Of a DNA stretch of 64,000 bases, positions 53,738 through 61,575 are shown piece by piece (the stretch's first letter is position 1; each line of letters begins with the position of its first letter). The position numbers and the translations under genes are program-made. Below the pieces are notes generated by a model. The model saw only the letters and a list, made by a program, of their open reading frames with translations. It was not told where the DNA came from and ran no database searches. This stretch comes from Marivirga arenosa (GTDB lineage: Bacteria; Bacteroidota; Bacteroidia; Cytophagales; Cyclobacteriaceae). Location: the NCBI RefSeq assembly GCF_030503895.2, contig NZ_CP129970.2:2651001-2715000 (forward strand), written 5' to 3'.

Positions 53738-54239
53738 AATACTAATTAATATGATGATACTTTCGTTTCTGCAATCATTAGTAGCCTGTGGTCAACAAAC
53801 TTATGATCAGAAATTAAAATCAATATACAGCAATACGGTAAACTTAGTTCAACCTAAAGAGGTGTCAGAAAAGCTTAATGACGAAAATACTGTATTACTT
53901 GATACACGTTCAGCAAAGGAATATGCTGTTAGCCATCTGCCTAATGCTAAATTTATTGATTACGATCGATTTGAAATAGAACAAGTAAGTGAAATTGATA
54001 AGGATAAGGAGATTATTGTTTATTGTTCAGTTGGCTACAGAAGTGAGAAAATAGGAGAGAAGTTAAAGGAGGCTGGTTATCAAAATGTTAAAAACCTATA
54101 TGGAGGTATTTTCCAGTGGAAGAATGAAAATTTTGATGTAGTGAATCAAGAAGGGGAAGTGACAGATAGTGTGCATACCTATAATAAAAGATGGGGGAAA
54201 TGGTTAGAAGAAGGTAAAGGGATTAAGGTATATGAATAA
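53730..54239 (+). CDS. rhodanese-domain lipoprotein
   Basis: A 169-aa lipoprotein. The signal (4-19) ends with lipobox LVAC, Cys 20. The mature part is one rhodanese domain (about 35-140) with TVLLDTRSAKEYAVSHLPNAKFIDY and the active-site loop VYCSVGYRSEKIGEKLKEAGY, the Cys near 98. YGGIFQWKNENFDVV is a usual domain end. The domain may transfer sulfur or hold a regulatory thiol; a role in the outer envelope is implied by the lipobox. It overlaps the GT-C gene before it and the DUF2064 gene after it by 8 bp each, so it belongs to the operon. Confidence 0.88.
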   Translation: MHKILINMMILSFLQSLVACGQQTYDQKLKSIYSNTVNLVQPKEVSEKLNDENTVLLDTRSAKEYAVSHLPNAKFIDYDRFEIEQVSEIDKDKEIIVYCSVGYRSEKIGEKLKEAGYQNVKNLYGGIFQWKNENFDVVNQEGEVTDSVHTYNKRWGKWLEEGKGIKVYE

Positions 54240-54855
54240 GAAAAGACTATTAATCATATTTGTTAAGAATCCTGAGCTAGGTAAATGTAAAACTCGACTT
54301 GCAGCTACAATAGGAGATGAAAAGGCTTTAGTTTTTTATAAAAATATGCTTCAAAAAACTAAAGAGGAAGTAGAAGAATTAGCCTTTGATAAGGCTGTTT
54401 ATTATTCCTCCTTTATCGATAAAGATGATTTATGGCCCAATAACCCACCATTCTACAAGCATATTCAAAACTCAAATCCTGATCTAGGAGTAAAGATGCA
54501 ATCTGCATTTGAAGATGCATTTAATAACGGATACGAATCAGTTTGCATTATGGGTAGTGATTGCTATTCTCTGAATAAAGAAACTCTAGAATCCGCTTTT
54601 TTAGCTCTTGAGCATAAAGATGTTGTTTTAGGTCCGAGTAATGATGGTGGCTATTATTTATTAGGGATGAATAAATTCTATAAAGAATTCTTTCATAATA
54701 AAAGGTGGAGTACTGATACTGTAGCTCCGGATACTATTTTAGATTTTAAAAATTTGAACCTAAGTCATCAATTGCTTAATGAATTAGTCGATATTGATAA
54801 TGAAGAGGATTTTAATACTATTCCAGAAGAGGAGAGAAATAAACTTTTAATTTGA
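54232..54855 (+). CDS. DUF2064 / TIGR04282-type glycosyltransferase
   Basis: A 207-aa GT-A fold protein of the DUF2064 (TIGR04282) group. Signatures are IIFVKNPELGKCKTRLAATIGDEKAL at the start, VCIMGSDCYSLNKETLESAF in the middle, and VVLGPSNDGGYYLLGMNKF with RWSTDTV, the nucleotide-sugar binding and acceptor parts. The family is annotated as arsenosugar-type glycosyltransferase, but that name is from one system; no arsenic gene is present here. It overlaps the rhodanese gene by 8 bp. It is the last gene of the operon. Confidence 0.87.
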   Translation: MNKKRLLIIFVKNPELGKCKTRLAATIGDEKALVFYKNMLQKTKEEVEELAFDKAVYYSSFIDKDDLWPNNPPFYKHIQNSNPDLGVKMQSAFEDAFNNGYESVCIMGSDCYSLNKETLESAFLALEHKDVVLGPSNDGGYYLLGMNKFYKEFFHNKRWSTDTVAPDTILDFKNLNLSHQLLNELVDIDNEEDFNTIPEEERNKLLI

Positions 54856-54931
54856 AAGCGTAACTATAATCTCGTTGTGTTCGCTTAACATACTGGTTCT
54901 CTGATTTTTCAGGACTAGACAAATTGGATAT

Positions 54932-54964
54932 AAAAAAAGCCTTTGAAATTATTTCAAAGGCTTT
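54932..54964 (-). terminator. intrinsic terminator of tsf
   Basis: AAAGCCTTTGAAAT (54936-54949) and ATTTCAAAGGCTTT (54951-54964) form a perfect 14-bp inverted repeat. On the minus strand it runs into T7 (complement of 54932-54938). It lies just after the tsf stop and closes the ribosomal operon. Confidence 0.85.
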
Positions 54965-54993
54965 AGCAAAGATTTAAAAATTAGATTTTATGA

Positions 54994-55824
54994 TTATCCA
55001 ATTGCAACTCTTTTGAATTCAGTAACAGTCATTCCTTTGTTCACTGAATCTAAATATTGAGCAATTGAAGTTTTGTTATCTTTTACGAATGCTTGGCTTA
55101 ATAAAGTATTCTCTTTAAAGAACTTATTTAATTTACCAGTAGCGATTTTTTCTAACATTTCTTCAGGTTTTCCTTCAGCTCTAGCAGTTTCTTTACCTAT
55201 TTCGATTTCTTTTTCTACTACAGAAGAATCAACGCCATCTTTATCAACAGCTACAGGGTTCATAGCAGCGATCTGCATCGCAACATCTCTACCAGCATCA
55301 GTTACATCAACATCACCAGTGTTTTTCAATGATACTAATACACCTAATTTAGCGCCAGCGTGAACGTAAGAAACTACTTTTTCTCCTTCTAAAGTCTCGT
55401 AGTGGCTGATTTCGATTTTCTCACCGATTTTACCAACCATTTCAATAACTTTTTCACCGATAGTGATATCCTCGTAAGGGATAGCTTTTAAAGCCTCCAT
55501 ATCAGCTGGTTTTTCAGCAGCAACTTTCTCAATGATTTCTTGTCCAAATTTCTGGAAGTCTTCATTCTTAGATACGAAATCAGTTTCACAAGTTAAAGAA
55601 ATCAAGAAAGCCTGTGACTGATCATCATTCGTTTTGATGAATACATTACCTTCTGTAGTTTCTCTATCTGCTCTTTTTTCAGATAATTTTTGACCTTTTT
55701 TTCTTAAGATCTCGATAGCTTTGTCAAAATCACCATCAGCTTCTGTTAATGCCTTTTTGCAATCCATCATGCCGGCACCTGTTATTTCTCTAAGCTTTTT
55801 TACTTCTTGTGCTGTAATAGCCAT
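54994..55824 (-). CDS. tsf: translation elongation factor Ts
   Basis: A 276-aa guanine-nucleotide exchange factor for EF-Tu. The start MAITAQEVKKLREITGAGMMDCKKALTEADGDFDKAI and the TDFVSKNEDFQKFGQEI exchange motif are intact, and the C-terminal dimerisation part (LNKFFKENTLLSQAFVKDN) is normal. It follows rpsB after 123 bp with an intrinsic terminator-like hairpin in the gap. It is the last gene of the ribosomal operon. Confidence 0.98.
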   Translation of the reverse strand: MAITAQEVKKLREITGAGMMDCKKALTEADGDFDKAIEILRKKGQKLSEKRADRETTEGNVFIKTNDDQSQAFLISLTCETDFVSKNEDFQKFGQEIIEKVAAEKPADMEALKAIPYEDITIGEKVIEMVGKIGEKIEISHYETLEGEKVVSYVHAGAKLGVLVSLKNTGDVDVTDAGRDVAMQIAAMNPVAVDKDGVDSSVVEKEIEIGKETARAEGKPEEMLEKIATGKLNKFFKENTLLSQAFVKDNKTSIAQYLDSVNKGMTVTEFKRVAIG

Positions 55825-55876
55825 GCTTATTTGATTTTAGTGTGTTATATACTTTATTTCTTGAATGGGTTTAAAC

Positions 55877-55910
55877 AAAAAAATGAACACCGAATCTTGT
55901 CCGATGTTCA
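55877..55910 (-). terminator. terminator-like hairpin between rpsB and tsf
   Basis: TGAACACCGAA (55884-55894) pairs with TCCGATGTTCA (55900-55910), with two wobble pairs, and on the minus strand it is followed by T7 (55883-55877). It lies 38 bp after the rpsB stop and 53 bp before the tsf ATG. It could be a partial terminator (attenuator) between the two genes. Confidence 0.75.
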
Positions 55911-55947
55911 ATTTTATTGTTATTCAATATTCTACATGAATAATGAT

Positions 55948-56742
55948 TTATTCAGCTGATTTTTTAGAAGCGTCTTCTTTTTTAGTTTCAGCTTTAGCAT
56001 CTACTGCTTTTTTCTCTTCCTCAGCTTGCTTCATTTTAGCATCATCTTTCTCTTGCTTTCTTTCCATTAAGCCTTCTTCAATAGCTTTACCGAAAGATTT
56101 CAAGATTAAGCTAATTGATTTCCATGCATCATCATTAGCAGGAATTGGATAATCAACTTGCGTAGGATCAGAATTCGTATCAACCATTGCGAAAACTGGG
56201 ATATTTAATTTCTGAGCCTCTTTGATTGCAATATGTTCTCTTTTGATATCGATTACAAAAAGAGCTGATGGTAATCTGTTAAGATCAGCGATACCACCTA
56301 ATACACGCTCCATCTTTTCTCTTTCACGCTGAATCATTAATCTCTCTCTTTTTGCAAGATTAAGATAAGATTCGTCTTTCTGTAATTTATCGATATTAGC
56401 CATTTTCTTTAATGACTTTCTGATAGTTGCGAAGTTAGTTAACATACCACCTTGCCATCTATCAGTAACATAAGGCATGTTTAATCTTTTCGCTTCTTCT
56501 TGAACGATATCTTGCGCTTGCTTTTTAGTAGCTACAAATAAAACTTTCTTACCAGAACGAACATGATTTTTGATCGCGTGGCATGCTTCATCTAAAGCAG
56601 CTAAAGTTTTGTTCAAGTCAATAATATGGATGCCATTACGCTCCATGAAAATGTAAGGAGCCATTTTTGGATCCCACTTTCTTGTTAAGTGTCCGAAATG
56701 GACACCAGCTTCAAGTAAGTCGTTGTACTCAAGCTTAGCCAT
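55948..56742 (-). CDS. rpsB: 30S ribosomal protein S2
   Basis: A 264-aa S2. The start LEYNDLLEAGVHFGHLTRKWDPKMAPYIF, the LFVATKKQAQDIVQEEA and RWQGGMLTNFATIRKSLKKM segments and PSALFVIDIKREHIAIKEAQ are conserved, and VDTNSDPTQVDYPIPANDD closes the core. The C-terminal tail (about 230-264) is Lys/Glu-rich (EKDDAKMKQAEEEKKAVDAK) and longer than in E. coli, which is common in this phylum. S2 binds late to the 30S platform and holds S1. Confidence 0.98.
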   Translation of the reverse strand: MAKLEYNDLLEAGVHFGHLTRKWDPKMAPYIFMERNGIHIIDLNKTLAALDEACHAIKNHVRSGKKVLFVATKKQAQDIVQEEAKRLNMPYVTDRWQGGMLTNFATIRKSLKKMANIDKLQKDESYLNLAKRERLMIQREREKMERVLGGIADLNRLPSALFVIDIKREHIAIKEAQKLNIPVFAMVDTNSDPTQVDYPIPANDDAWKSISLILKSFGKAIEEGLMERKQEKDDAKMKQAEEEKKAVDAKAETKKEDASKKSAE

Positions 56743-56774
56743 AAGTGTTTATATTTATTGTTTGTAAGTAAAAA

Positions 56775-57161
56775 TTAACGTTTAGAGAACTGGAATGCTC
56801 TTCTAGCTTTTCTTCTACCGTATTTCTTACGTTCAACCATTCTAGGGTCTCTAGTAAGAAATCCTTCTGCTTTAAGTGCAGGTCTGTGCTCAGGATCAAT
56901 TTCGCATAAAGCTCTAGCTATAGCTAAACGAACAGCTTCAGCCTGACCAGCAACACCACCACCATCAACATTAACTTTAAGGTCGAAAGAACCTTCAGTT
57001 TTTGTAGTAGCAAATGGTTGATTTACGATAGCTTGAAGAATTTCAGTTGGAAAATAATCCTTAACGTCTTTAGAGTTAATGGTAATAGCACCTTTACCAG
57101 ATTGCATGTACAATCTAGCAACAGATGTTTTTCTTCTTCCAATGGTGTTTATAATTTCCAT
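56775..57161 (-). CDS. rpsI: 30S ribosomal protein S9
   Basis: A 128-aa S9. The start INTIGRRKTSVARLYMQSGKG, the VDGGGVAGQAEAVRLAIARAL core and the C-terminal tail DPRMVERKKYGRRKARRAFQFSKR (the last Lys-Arg reaches the P-site tRNA) are all normal. It lies 11 bp after rplM and 32 bp before rpsB. Confidence 0.98.
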   Translation of the reverse strand: MEIINTIGRRKTSVARLYMQSGKGAITINSKDVKDYFPTEILQAIVNQPFATTKTEGSFDLKVNVDGGGVAGQAEAVRLAIARALCEIDPEHRPALKAEGFLTRDPRMVERKKYGRRKARRAFQFSKR

Positions 57162-57172
57162 CTATTGATTTT

Positions 57173-57616
57173 TTAGATTTCTTTAACTTTAGGTTTTTGT
57201 GCTTCATGACCATGCTCAGCGCCTTCATAAACATAAAGGTTTCTGAACAAGTCTCTGCCCAATCTGTTTTTTGGCAACATACCTCTAATCGCTCTCTCTA
57301 CTAATAAAGTAGATGATTTAGCTTTTAGCTGGCGAGGTGTGATTTCACGCTGACCACCAGGATATCCTGTGTAAGTCTGATACGTTCTATCATCCCATTT
57401 TTTGCCTGTCATCAATATTTTGTCTGCGTTGATAACGATAACGTTATCACCACAATCAACATTAGGTGTGTAACTCGGCTTGTTTTTACCACGAAGGATT
57501 TTCGCAACATCGCTGGCAAATCTACCTAATACTTTTCCTGCAGCATCCACAACAACCCAGTCTTTTTCAACTGTTGCTTTGTTTGCTGAGACGGTTTTGT
57601 AACTAAGCGTATCCAC
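57173..57616 (-). CDS. rplM: 50S ribosomal protein L13
   Basis: A 147-aa L13. It begins DTLSYKTVSANKATVEKDWVVVDAAGKVLGR and has LRGKNKPSYTPNVDCGDNVIVINADK, HTYTGYPGG-like KTYTGYPGG (here QTYTGYPGG) and AIRGMLPKNRLGR. It is an early assembly protein of the 50S subunit. It is the first gene of the rplM-rpsI-rpsB-tsf operon with a strong promoter upstream. Confidence 0.98.
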   Translation of the reverse strand: MDTLSYKTVSANKATVEKDWVVVDAAGKVLGRFASDVAKILRGKNKPSYTPNVDCGDNVIVINADKILMTGKKWDDRTYQTYTGYPGGQREITPRQLKAKSSTLLVERAIRGMLPKNRLGRDLFRNLYVYEGAEHGHEAQKPKVKEI

Positions 57617-57712
57617 TATTTTTTCTTTTTGTTAGTTCTTAACTCCTTATTAATTAGCTTTTTACAGATAGTTAACATTTATGATCGGGCGCACTATCCG
57701 CTAAAAGGGACA

Positions 57713-57743
57713 CAAAGATAGAAGCTTATTAATTGAAAAACAA
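57713..57743 (-). promoter_or_regulatory. promoter of the rplM-rpsI-rpsB-tsf operon
   Basis: On the minus strand TTG (57743-57741), 20 bp, then TATCTTTG (57720-57713), an exact TAnnTTTG. Transcription would begin near 57706, giving a leader of about 90 nt before the rplM ATG. The remaining part of the gap (57744-57878) shows nothing more that I can name. Confidence 0.65.
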
Positions 57744-57878
57744 CATACTAAGGAAAAAATGCGCTGGTTTTCAGTCAATAATTGCTATTTTTTGTGGCTG
57801 CAAAATTAGTAAATATAAATGAAGTCTTAACCTTTCTGGAATTAATTATTTGAAACTAATTTTATTAAATTACTATAA

Positions 57879-59030
57879 TTAAAAAGCTTCACCTATAAAA
57901 AGATAGAATCCTGTGCCCTCAGCAGTAAATGCAACATCTAATCGAGTGTAAATATCTTTTTTAGGGAATAAAAGAAATCTTAAGCCTGCACCGCCTGATA
58001 CTACTACATTATCTAAGTTAAAATTACGCATATCTGGAAATACTTTGCCAGCTCCTGCGAAAACAGCGGCTCCAATTCTATCGGTGAAGTTAAAAGGAAT
58101 TGGTAAAAACCGATATTCTACTTGTGCGGCTATTTGGTTTCTGTCCCGATATCTTCCATAGTAATAGCCGCGCATAATACTTTCACCTCCCATTAGAGCT
58201 AATTGATTAAAAGGAACGTCTCCTGAATTGAATTGTCCTAATAATTGTGAGGCAAATACATTGTGTTTACCTATCGATCTGTAAAGTCGAGTATCAGAAA
58301 TTATGGATGTAAAATTAAAGGTGCTGCCCCAGGCTTGATTATAGTGAAGCATGGCAAGCTCTGAAAAAAAGCCTTTTCTAACATTCAATACATTATGTCG
58401 ATTATCATGAACTAAACCTATTCCAAAACCTAGGTTAGTTGAACCATTACTTCCTAATGGTAATTCTTGTGGCTCGCTAATTTCTTCAGCAGGATTGAAA
58501 TTCACAGATGATAAGCGCTGAAAATCAGTTTCAAAACCTAAAAACACATCTTTTCTGATTTTTCGTAATATTCTTTCTTTTATGAATATTTGATTGGCAT
58601 CAACTCGAGCAATATATTCTTCAGGTGTATCATTTCCAATTCCATGATAAAAGAGAGGGAAACTTTGGAATCTTATTCTACCCAGTAAAAACCATTTGTC
58701 TTCATCGGAATAAATGGCATGATCGAACCATAAGCCATACTGATTTTCAAGGGTGAAAAAAGTAAATCCATTAATTTCACTTAATCGATTCGTGGTATCT
58801 TGATTTGCATAATAAACGAGCAGTGAGCTTAAGCCAAATTCCCAACTGGTTTCAGGCGAATAAGCTAAGGTAGGGTAGATCAAGAACTGGGGTTTTTGAA
58901 TGTCACTGGTATCATTGATTATACTATTAATGTATTTGCTTACGATGTTCTGTCCGTGTGCAAAATTAGTAAGGCTTATTAAAGTACTTATGAAAATTAC
59001 TTTTAGAGTATTCGATAATGATATATTCAA
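57879..59030 (-). CDS. BamA/TamA-family outer-membrane protein (Omp85-type barrel)
   Basis: A 383-aa exported protein. A signal peptide (about 8-27, IFISTLISLTNFAHGQ) leads to a beta-rich protein with no visible POTRA repeats. The strand pattern with GGESIMRGYYYGRYRDRNQIAAQVEYRFLPI (about 275-310) corresponds to the Omp85 motif in which the RGY loop closes the barrel lumen. The C-terminus (RLDVAFTAEGTGFYLFIGEAF) ends in Phe as outer-membrane barrels do. It probably forms a barrel of about 14-16 strands; the role is unknown (surface antigen D15-like). It is single on the minus strand. Confidence 0.82.
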   Translation of the reverse strand: MNISLSNTLKVIFISTLISLTNFAHGQNIVSKYINSIINDTSDIQKPQFLIYPTLAYSPETSWEFGLSSLLVYYANQDTTNRLSEINGFTFFTLENQYGLWFDHAIYSDEDKWFLLGRIRFQSFPLFYHGIGNDTPEEYIARVDANQIFIKERILRKIRKDVFLGFETDFQRLSSVNFNPAEEISEPQELPLGSNGSTNLGFGIGLVHDNRHNVLNVRKGFFSELAMLHYNQAWGSTFNFTSIISDTRLYRSIGKHNVFASQLLGQFNSGDVPFNQLALMGGESIMRGYYYGRYRDRNQIAAQVEYRFLPIPFNFTDRIGAAVFAGAGKVFPDMRNFNLDNVVVSGGAGLRFLLFPKKDIYTRLDVAFTAEGTGFYLFIGEAF

Positions 59031-59104
59031 GCTTTTATTCTTTTAACTTTAGTCAAAGAAACGATATTGAAGTATATCTTCATCTATATTTTGAAAAATA
59101 TTTG

Positions 59105-59140
59105 AAAAAAAAATAGCCTTTGAAACTACAAAGGCTATTT
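59105..59140 (-). terminator. intrinsic terminator of the MscS gene
   Basis: AAATAGCCTTTG (59111-59122) pairs with CAAAGGCTATTT (59129-59140), a perfect 12-bp stem with a 6-nt loop. On the minus strand it is followed by a long T-run (59113-59105). It lies 21 bp after the MscS stop. Confidence 0.85.
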
Positions 59141-59161
59141 AAATTTCTGATTTTAAATAAT

Positions 59162-59983
59162 TTATTTAGTTCTCATATGTATATCTCTTTGAGGGAAAGG
59201 AATTTCTATGTTTTGTTTCACAAATTCGTTATTAATGGCTTCCATATTATCGAAGTAAACTGGCCATAGATTGTCCGTAGAGGTCCAAACTCTAACACTT
59301 AAATCTAAAGAACTATCTCCAAAATTAGTAAATTTCACTACTGGTTCTGGGTCTGGATTAATTCTGTCATCTTTCGATAAAACACCTAAAATAATTTCTC
59401 TTACTTTTTGAAGATCTGACCCGTAAGCTACTCCCACATTCAATTCAGCTCTTCTGGTATCTTTAGCTGTTGCATTTTTAACACTTGAATTAGCTAAGCC
59501 TCCATTTGGAATTATGATTAATTGATTATCAAATGTTCGAAGATGAGTGTGGAGTATATCAATTTTTTCTACTACTCCCATATGCCCTTGAGCTTCAATA
59601 ATATCATCAACTTTGAAAGGCTTTGTAATGAGTATCAAAATACCGCCTGCGAAGTTCGATAGACTTCCTTGTAAGGCTAAGCCTATTGCTAAACCTGCTG
59701 CACCTAATACTCCTAATAATGCTGCTATTTTAATATCAATGCTTTGTGCTATAACTAATACTAAAGCAATGTAAAATACAAAACGTAAAAAAGAAGTTAA
59801 AAAGGAAGCTAAAGAAACATCAAGCTCGGACTTTTTAAATGCTTTTTTGATTCCTTTCATGATGTAACTAATCAAAATTCGTCCTATAACGAAAATCAGA
59901 ATCACTTTTATCAATGCAATTCCAAATTCAATACCATAAGATTGAATTTTCTCTAGTACATCTGGATCAAGTTGTTCTAACAT
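59162..59983 (-). CDS. small-conductance mechanosensitive channel MscS family
   Basis: A 273-aa channel. Three membrane helices (about 16-40, 58-84, 90-115) lead into the pore helix LGVLGAAGLAIGLALQGSLSNFAGGILILI (about 92-121), which has the Gly/Ala packing of MscS TM3. The beta domain (PFKVDDIIEAQGHMGVVEKIDILHTHLRTFDNQLIIIPNGGLANSSVKN) is conserved, and the C-terminal alpha/beta domain ends with VKQNIEIPFPQRDIHMRTK. It opens on membrane tension to release osmolytes after hypo-osmotic shock. Length is close to E. coli MscS (286). Confidence 0.95.
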   Translation of the reverse strand: MLEQLDPDVLEKIQSYGIEFGIALIKVILIFVIGRILISYIMKGIKKAFKKSELDVSLASFLTSFLRFVFYIALVLVIAQSIDIKIAALLGVLGAAGLAIGLALQGSLSNFAGGILILITKPFKVDDIIEAQGHMGVVEKIDILHTHLRTFDNQLIIIPNGGLANSSVKNATAKDTRRAELNVGVAYGSDLQKVREIILGVLSKDDRINPDPEPVVKFTNFGDSSLDLSVRVWTSTDNLWPVYFDNMEAINNEFVKQNIEIPFPQRDIHMRTK

Positions 59984-60029
59984 AGTTTTATAGTTTTAGT
60001 GATACTTTATATAAACTGAATATAGTTAA

Positions 60030-60983
60030 TTATTTTTTTATGTTTTGTAAATATTGGTCAACTCCTTCTTCTAGTGAGGTAAAATCCTTAGGATATCCAA
60101 TTGACTTTAATTTTTCCATATTAGCTTCAGTGAAATACTGATATTTATCTCTGATATCTTCAGGAGTATCAATAAAGCTAATATCTTCTTTCATTTTCAT
60201 AGATTTGAATACTGCTTTCACTAGATCTAAAAATGTACGAGCTTTACCGCTGCCCAGATTGTAGATGCCAGAATTTTTACGATGATGCATCAACCAAATC
60301 ATGACATCAACAACATCATTTACAAAAACAAAATCTCTCATTTGTTCTCCATCCTTAAATTCAGGATTGTGTGAACGAAATAATTTCATTTTACCACTTT
60401 CTGAAATTTGACGATAAGCATGAAGAATAACACTTGCCATTCTTCCCTTATGATATTCTCCAGGTCCATACACATTAAAGAATTTCAAACCAGTCCAATA
60501 AAAAGGCTTTACCTTTTGGTTCAGTGCCCAAATGTCAAATTCGTTCTTGGAAACACCGTATGGGTTAAGTGGTTTTAAATGAGGGATTTTACTTTCATCA
60601 TCATCATAGCCTAATTCTCCTAAACCATATGTGGCTGCAGAACTTGCATACACTAATGGAATTTGCATTTCTATACACTTTAACCAGATCTTTTTAGAAT
60701 ATTCGGTGTTTAACTGTGATAATAGTTCTTTGTCAAATTCAGTGGTATCCGTTCTAGCTCCTAAATGAAAAATGAACTCAATCATTTTAGGATCTTGTTT
60801 TTCAAGCCAATTAAAAAAGACGTCTCTTTCAACTTTTTCTTGAATTTTTAATCCTTCTAAGTTTTTATTTTTATCGGCATTGTCAAACTTGTCAACCGCA
60901 ATTATGTGGTTAAATCCTTCAGAATTTAACTTTTTAATCAAATTTGAAGCTATAAAACCTGCAGCGCCAGTAACTATTATCAT
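60030..60983 (-). CDS. hldD: ADP-L-glycero-D-manno-heptose 6-epimerase
   Basis: A 317-aa SDR-fold epimerase that makes ADP-L-glycero-D-manno-heptose for lipopolysaccharide core. It has the NAD(P)-binding TGAAGFIASNLIKKL at the start, ASSAATYG (catalytic Ser/Thr), YGVSKNEFD (catalytic Tyr-Lys), FFNVYGPGEYHKGRMASV and the conserved DGEQMRDFVFVNDVVDVM. These match HldD (RfaD) closely; the KGRMASVIL segment separates it from GalE-type epimerases. It lies alone on the minus strand, and queD is divergent from it. It implies that the outer membrane carries a heptose-containing core. Confidence 0.94.
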   Translation of the reverse strand: MIIVTGAAGFIASNLIKKLNSEGFNHIIAVDKFDNADKNKNLEGLKIQEKVERDVFFNWLEKQDPKMIEFIFHLGARTDTTEFDKELLSQLNTEYSKKIWLKCIEMQIPLVYASSAATYGLGELGYDDDESKIPHLKPLNPYGVSKNEFDIWALNQKVKPFYWTGLKFFNVYGPGEYHKGRMASVILHAYRQISESGKMKLFRSHNPEFKDGEQMRDFVFVNDVVDVMIWLMHHRKNSGIYNLGSGKARTFLDLVKAVFKSMKMKEDISFIDTPEDIRDKYQYFTEANMEKLKSIGYPKDFTSLEEGVDQYLQNIKK

Positions 60984-61015
60984 GAGATGTATGTTTTTGA
61001 ATTAAGCTATTTGAA

Positions 61016-61052
61016 CAAAACTATTTATTATAAATGAATAAACGTATATTTG
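61016..61052. promoter_or_regulatory. divergent -7 elements of hldD and queD
   Basis: TAGTTTTG on the minus strand (61023-61016) faces hldD, and TATATTTG on the plus strand (61045-61052) faces queD. Both match TAnnTTTG exactly. They are 21 bp apart, so their upstream elements would overlap. No clear TTG boxes are seen. Confidence 0.4.
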
Positions 61053-61074
61053 CAGCCTAAAAATTGAAATTGGC

Positions 61075-61491
61075 ATGATTTACGTTAATCGTAAAGAACA
61101 TTTTAACGCAGCTCACAAGCTTTTTAACCCAAACTGGAGTAGGGAAAAGAACGAAGAGGTTTTTGGTCCTTGTGCAAATGAAAACTGGCATGGTCATAAT
61201 TTTGAATTGATTGTGACAGTAAAGGGTGAGCCAGATCCTGAAACTGGCTTTGTGGTAGATTTGAAAAAATTAAGCAATCTGATTAAATCAGAAGTAATAG
61301 ATAAGGTCGATCACAAAAATTTAAACATGGATGTGCCATTTCTTAAAGGTAAAATGGCAAGTTGTGAGATCATTATTGCAGAATTCTGGAGAATACTTGA
61401 GCCGAAAGTTAAAGAATTACAAAAAGGGGCGAGTTTACATAAATTAACTCTTTATGAGACTCCAAGGAATTTTGTGGAATATTATGGCTAA
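61075..61491 (+). CDS. queD: 6-carboxytetrahydropterin synthase QueD
   Basis: A 138-aa pterin enzyme that turns dihydroneopterin triphosphate into 6-carboxy-tetrahydropterin, the second step to queuosine. Zinc ligands are H14 in FNAAHKL and H39, H41 in NWHGHNF, and the catalytic Cys is C33 in FGPCANENW. DHKNLN supplies the active-site Asp-His, and LTLYET has the pterin-binding Glu. The CANE(x)WHGH spacing fits QueD rather than the eukaryotic PTPS. It pairs functionally with queG in this window. Confidence 0.95.
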   Translation: MIYVNRKEHFNAAHKLFNPNWSREKNEEVFGPCANENWHGHNFELIVTVKGEPDPETGFVVDLKKLSNLIKSEVIDKVDHKNLNMDVPFLKGKMASCEIIIAEFWRILEPKVKELQKGASLHKLTLYETPRNFVEYYG

Positions 61492-61575
61492 TTAATAATG
61501 AAAGCCTCTAAATTTTTTTCATAATAAAATGCCAATGATTCCTTAAAATCGAAAGTGTATTTATAAATTGCGCTA

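Noticed and set aside
55073-56152. Open frames antisense to tsf and rpsB
   Set aside because: Both lie in highly conserved ribosomal genes and show Ser/Phe-rich translations typical of shadow frames.
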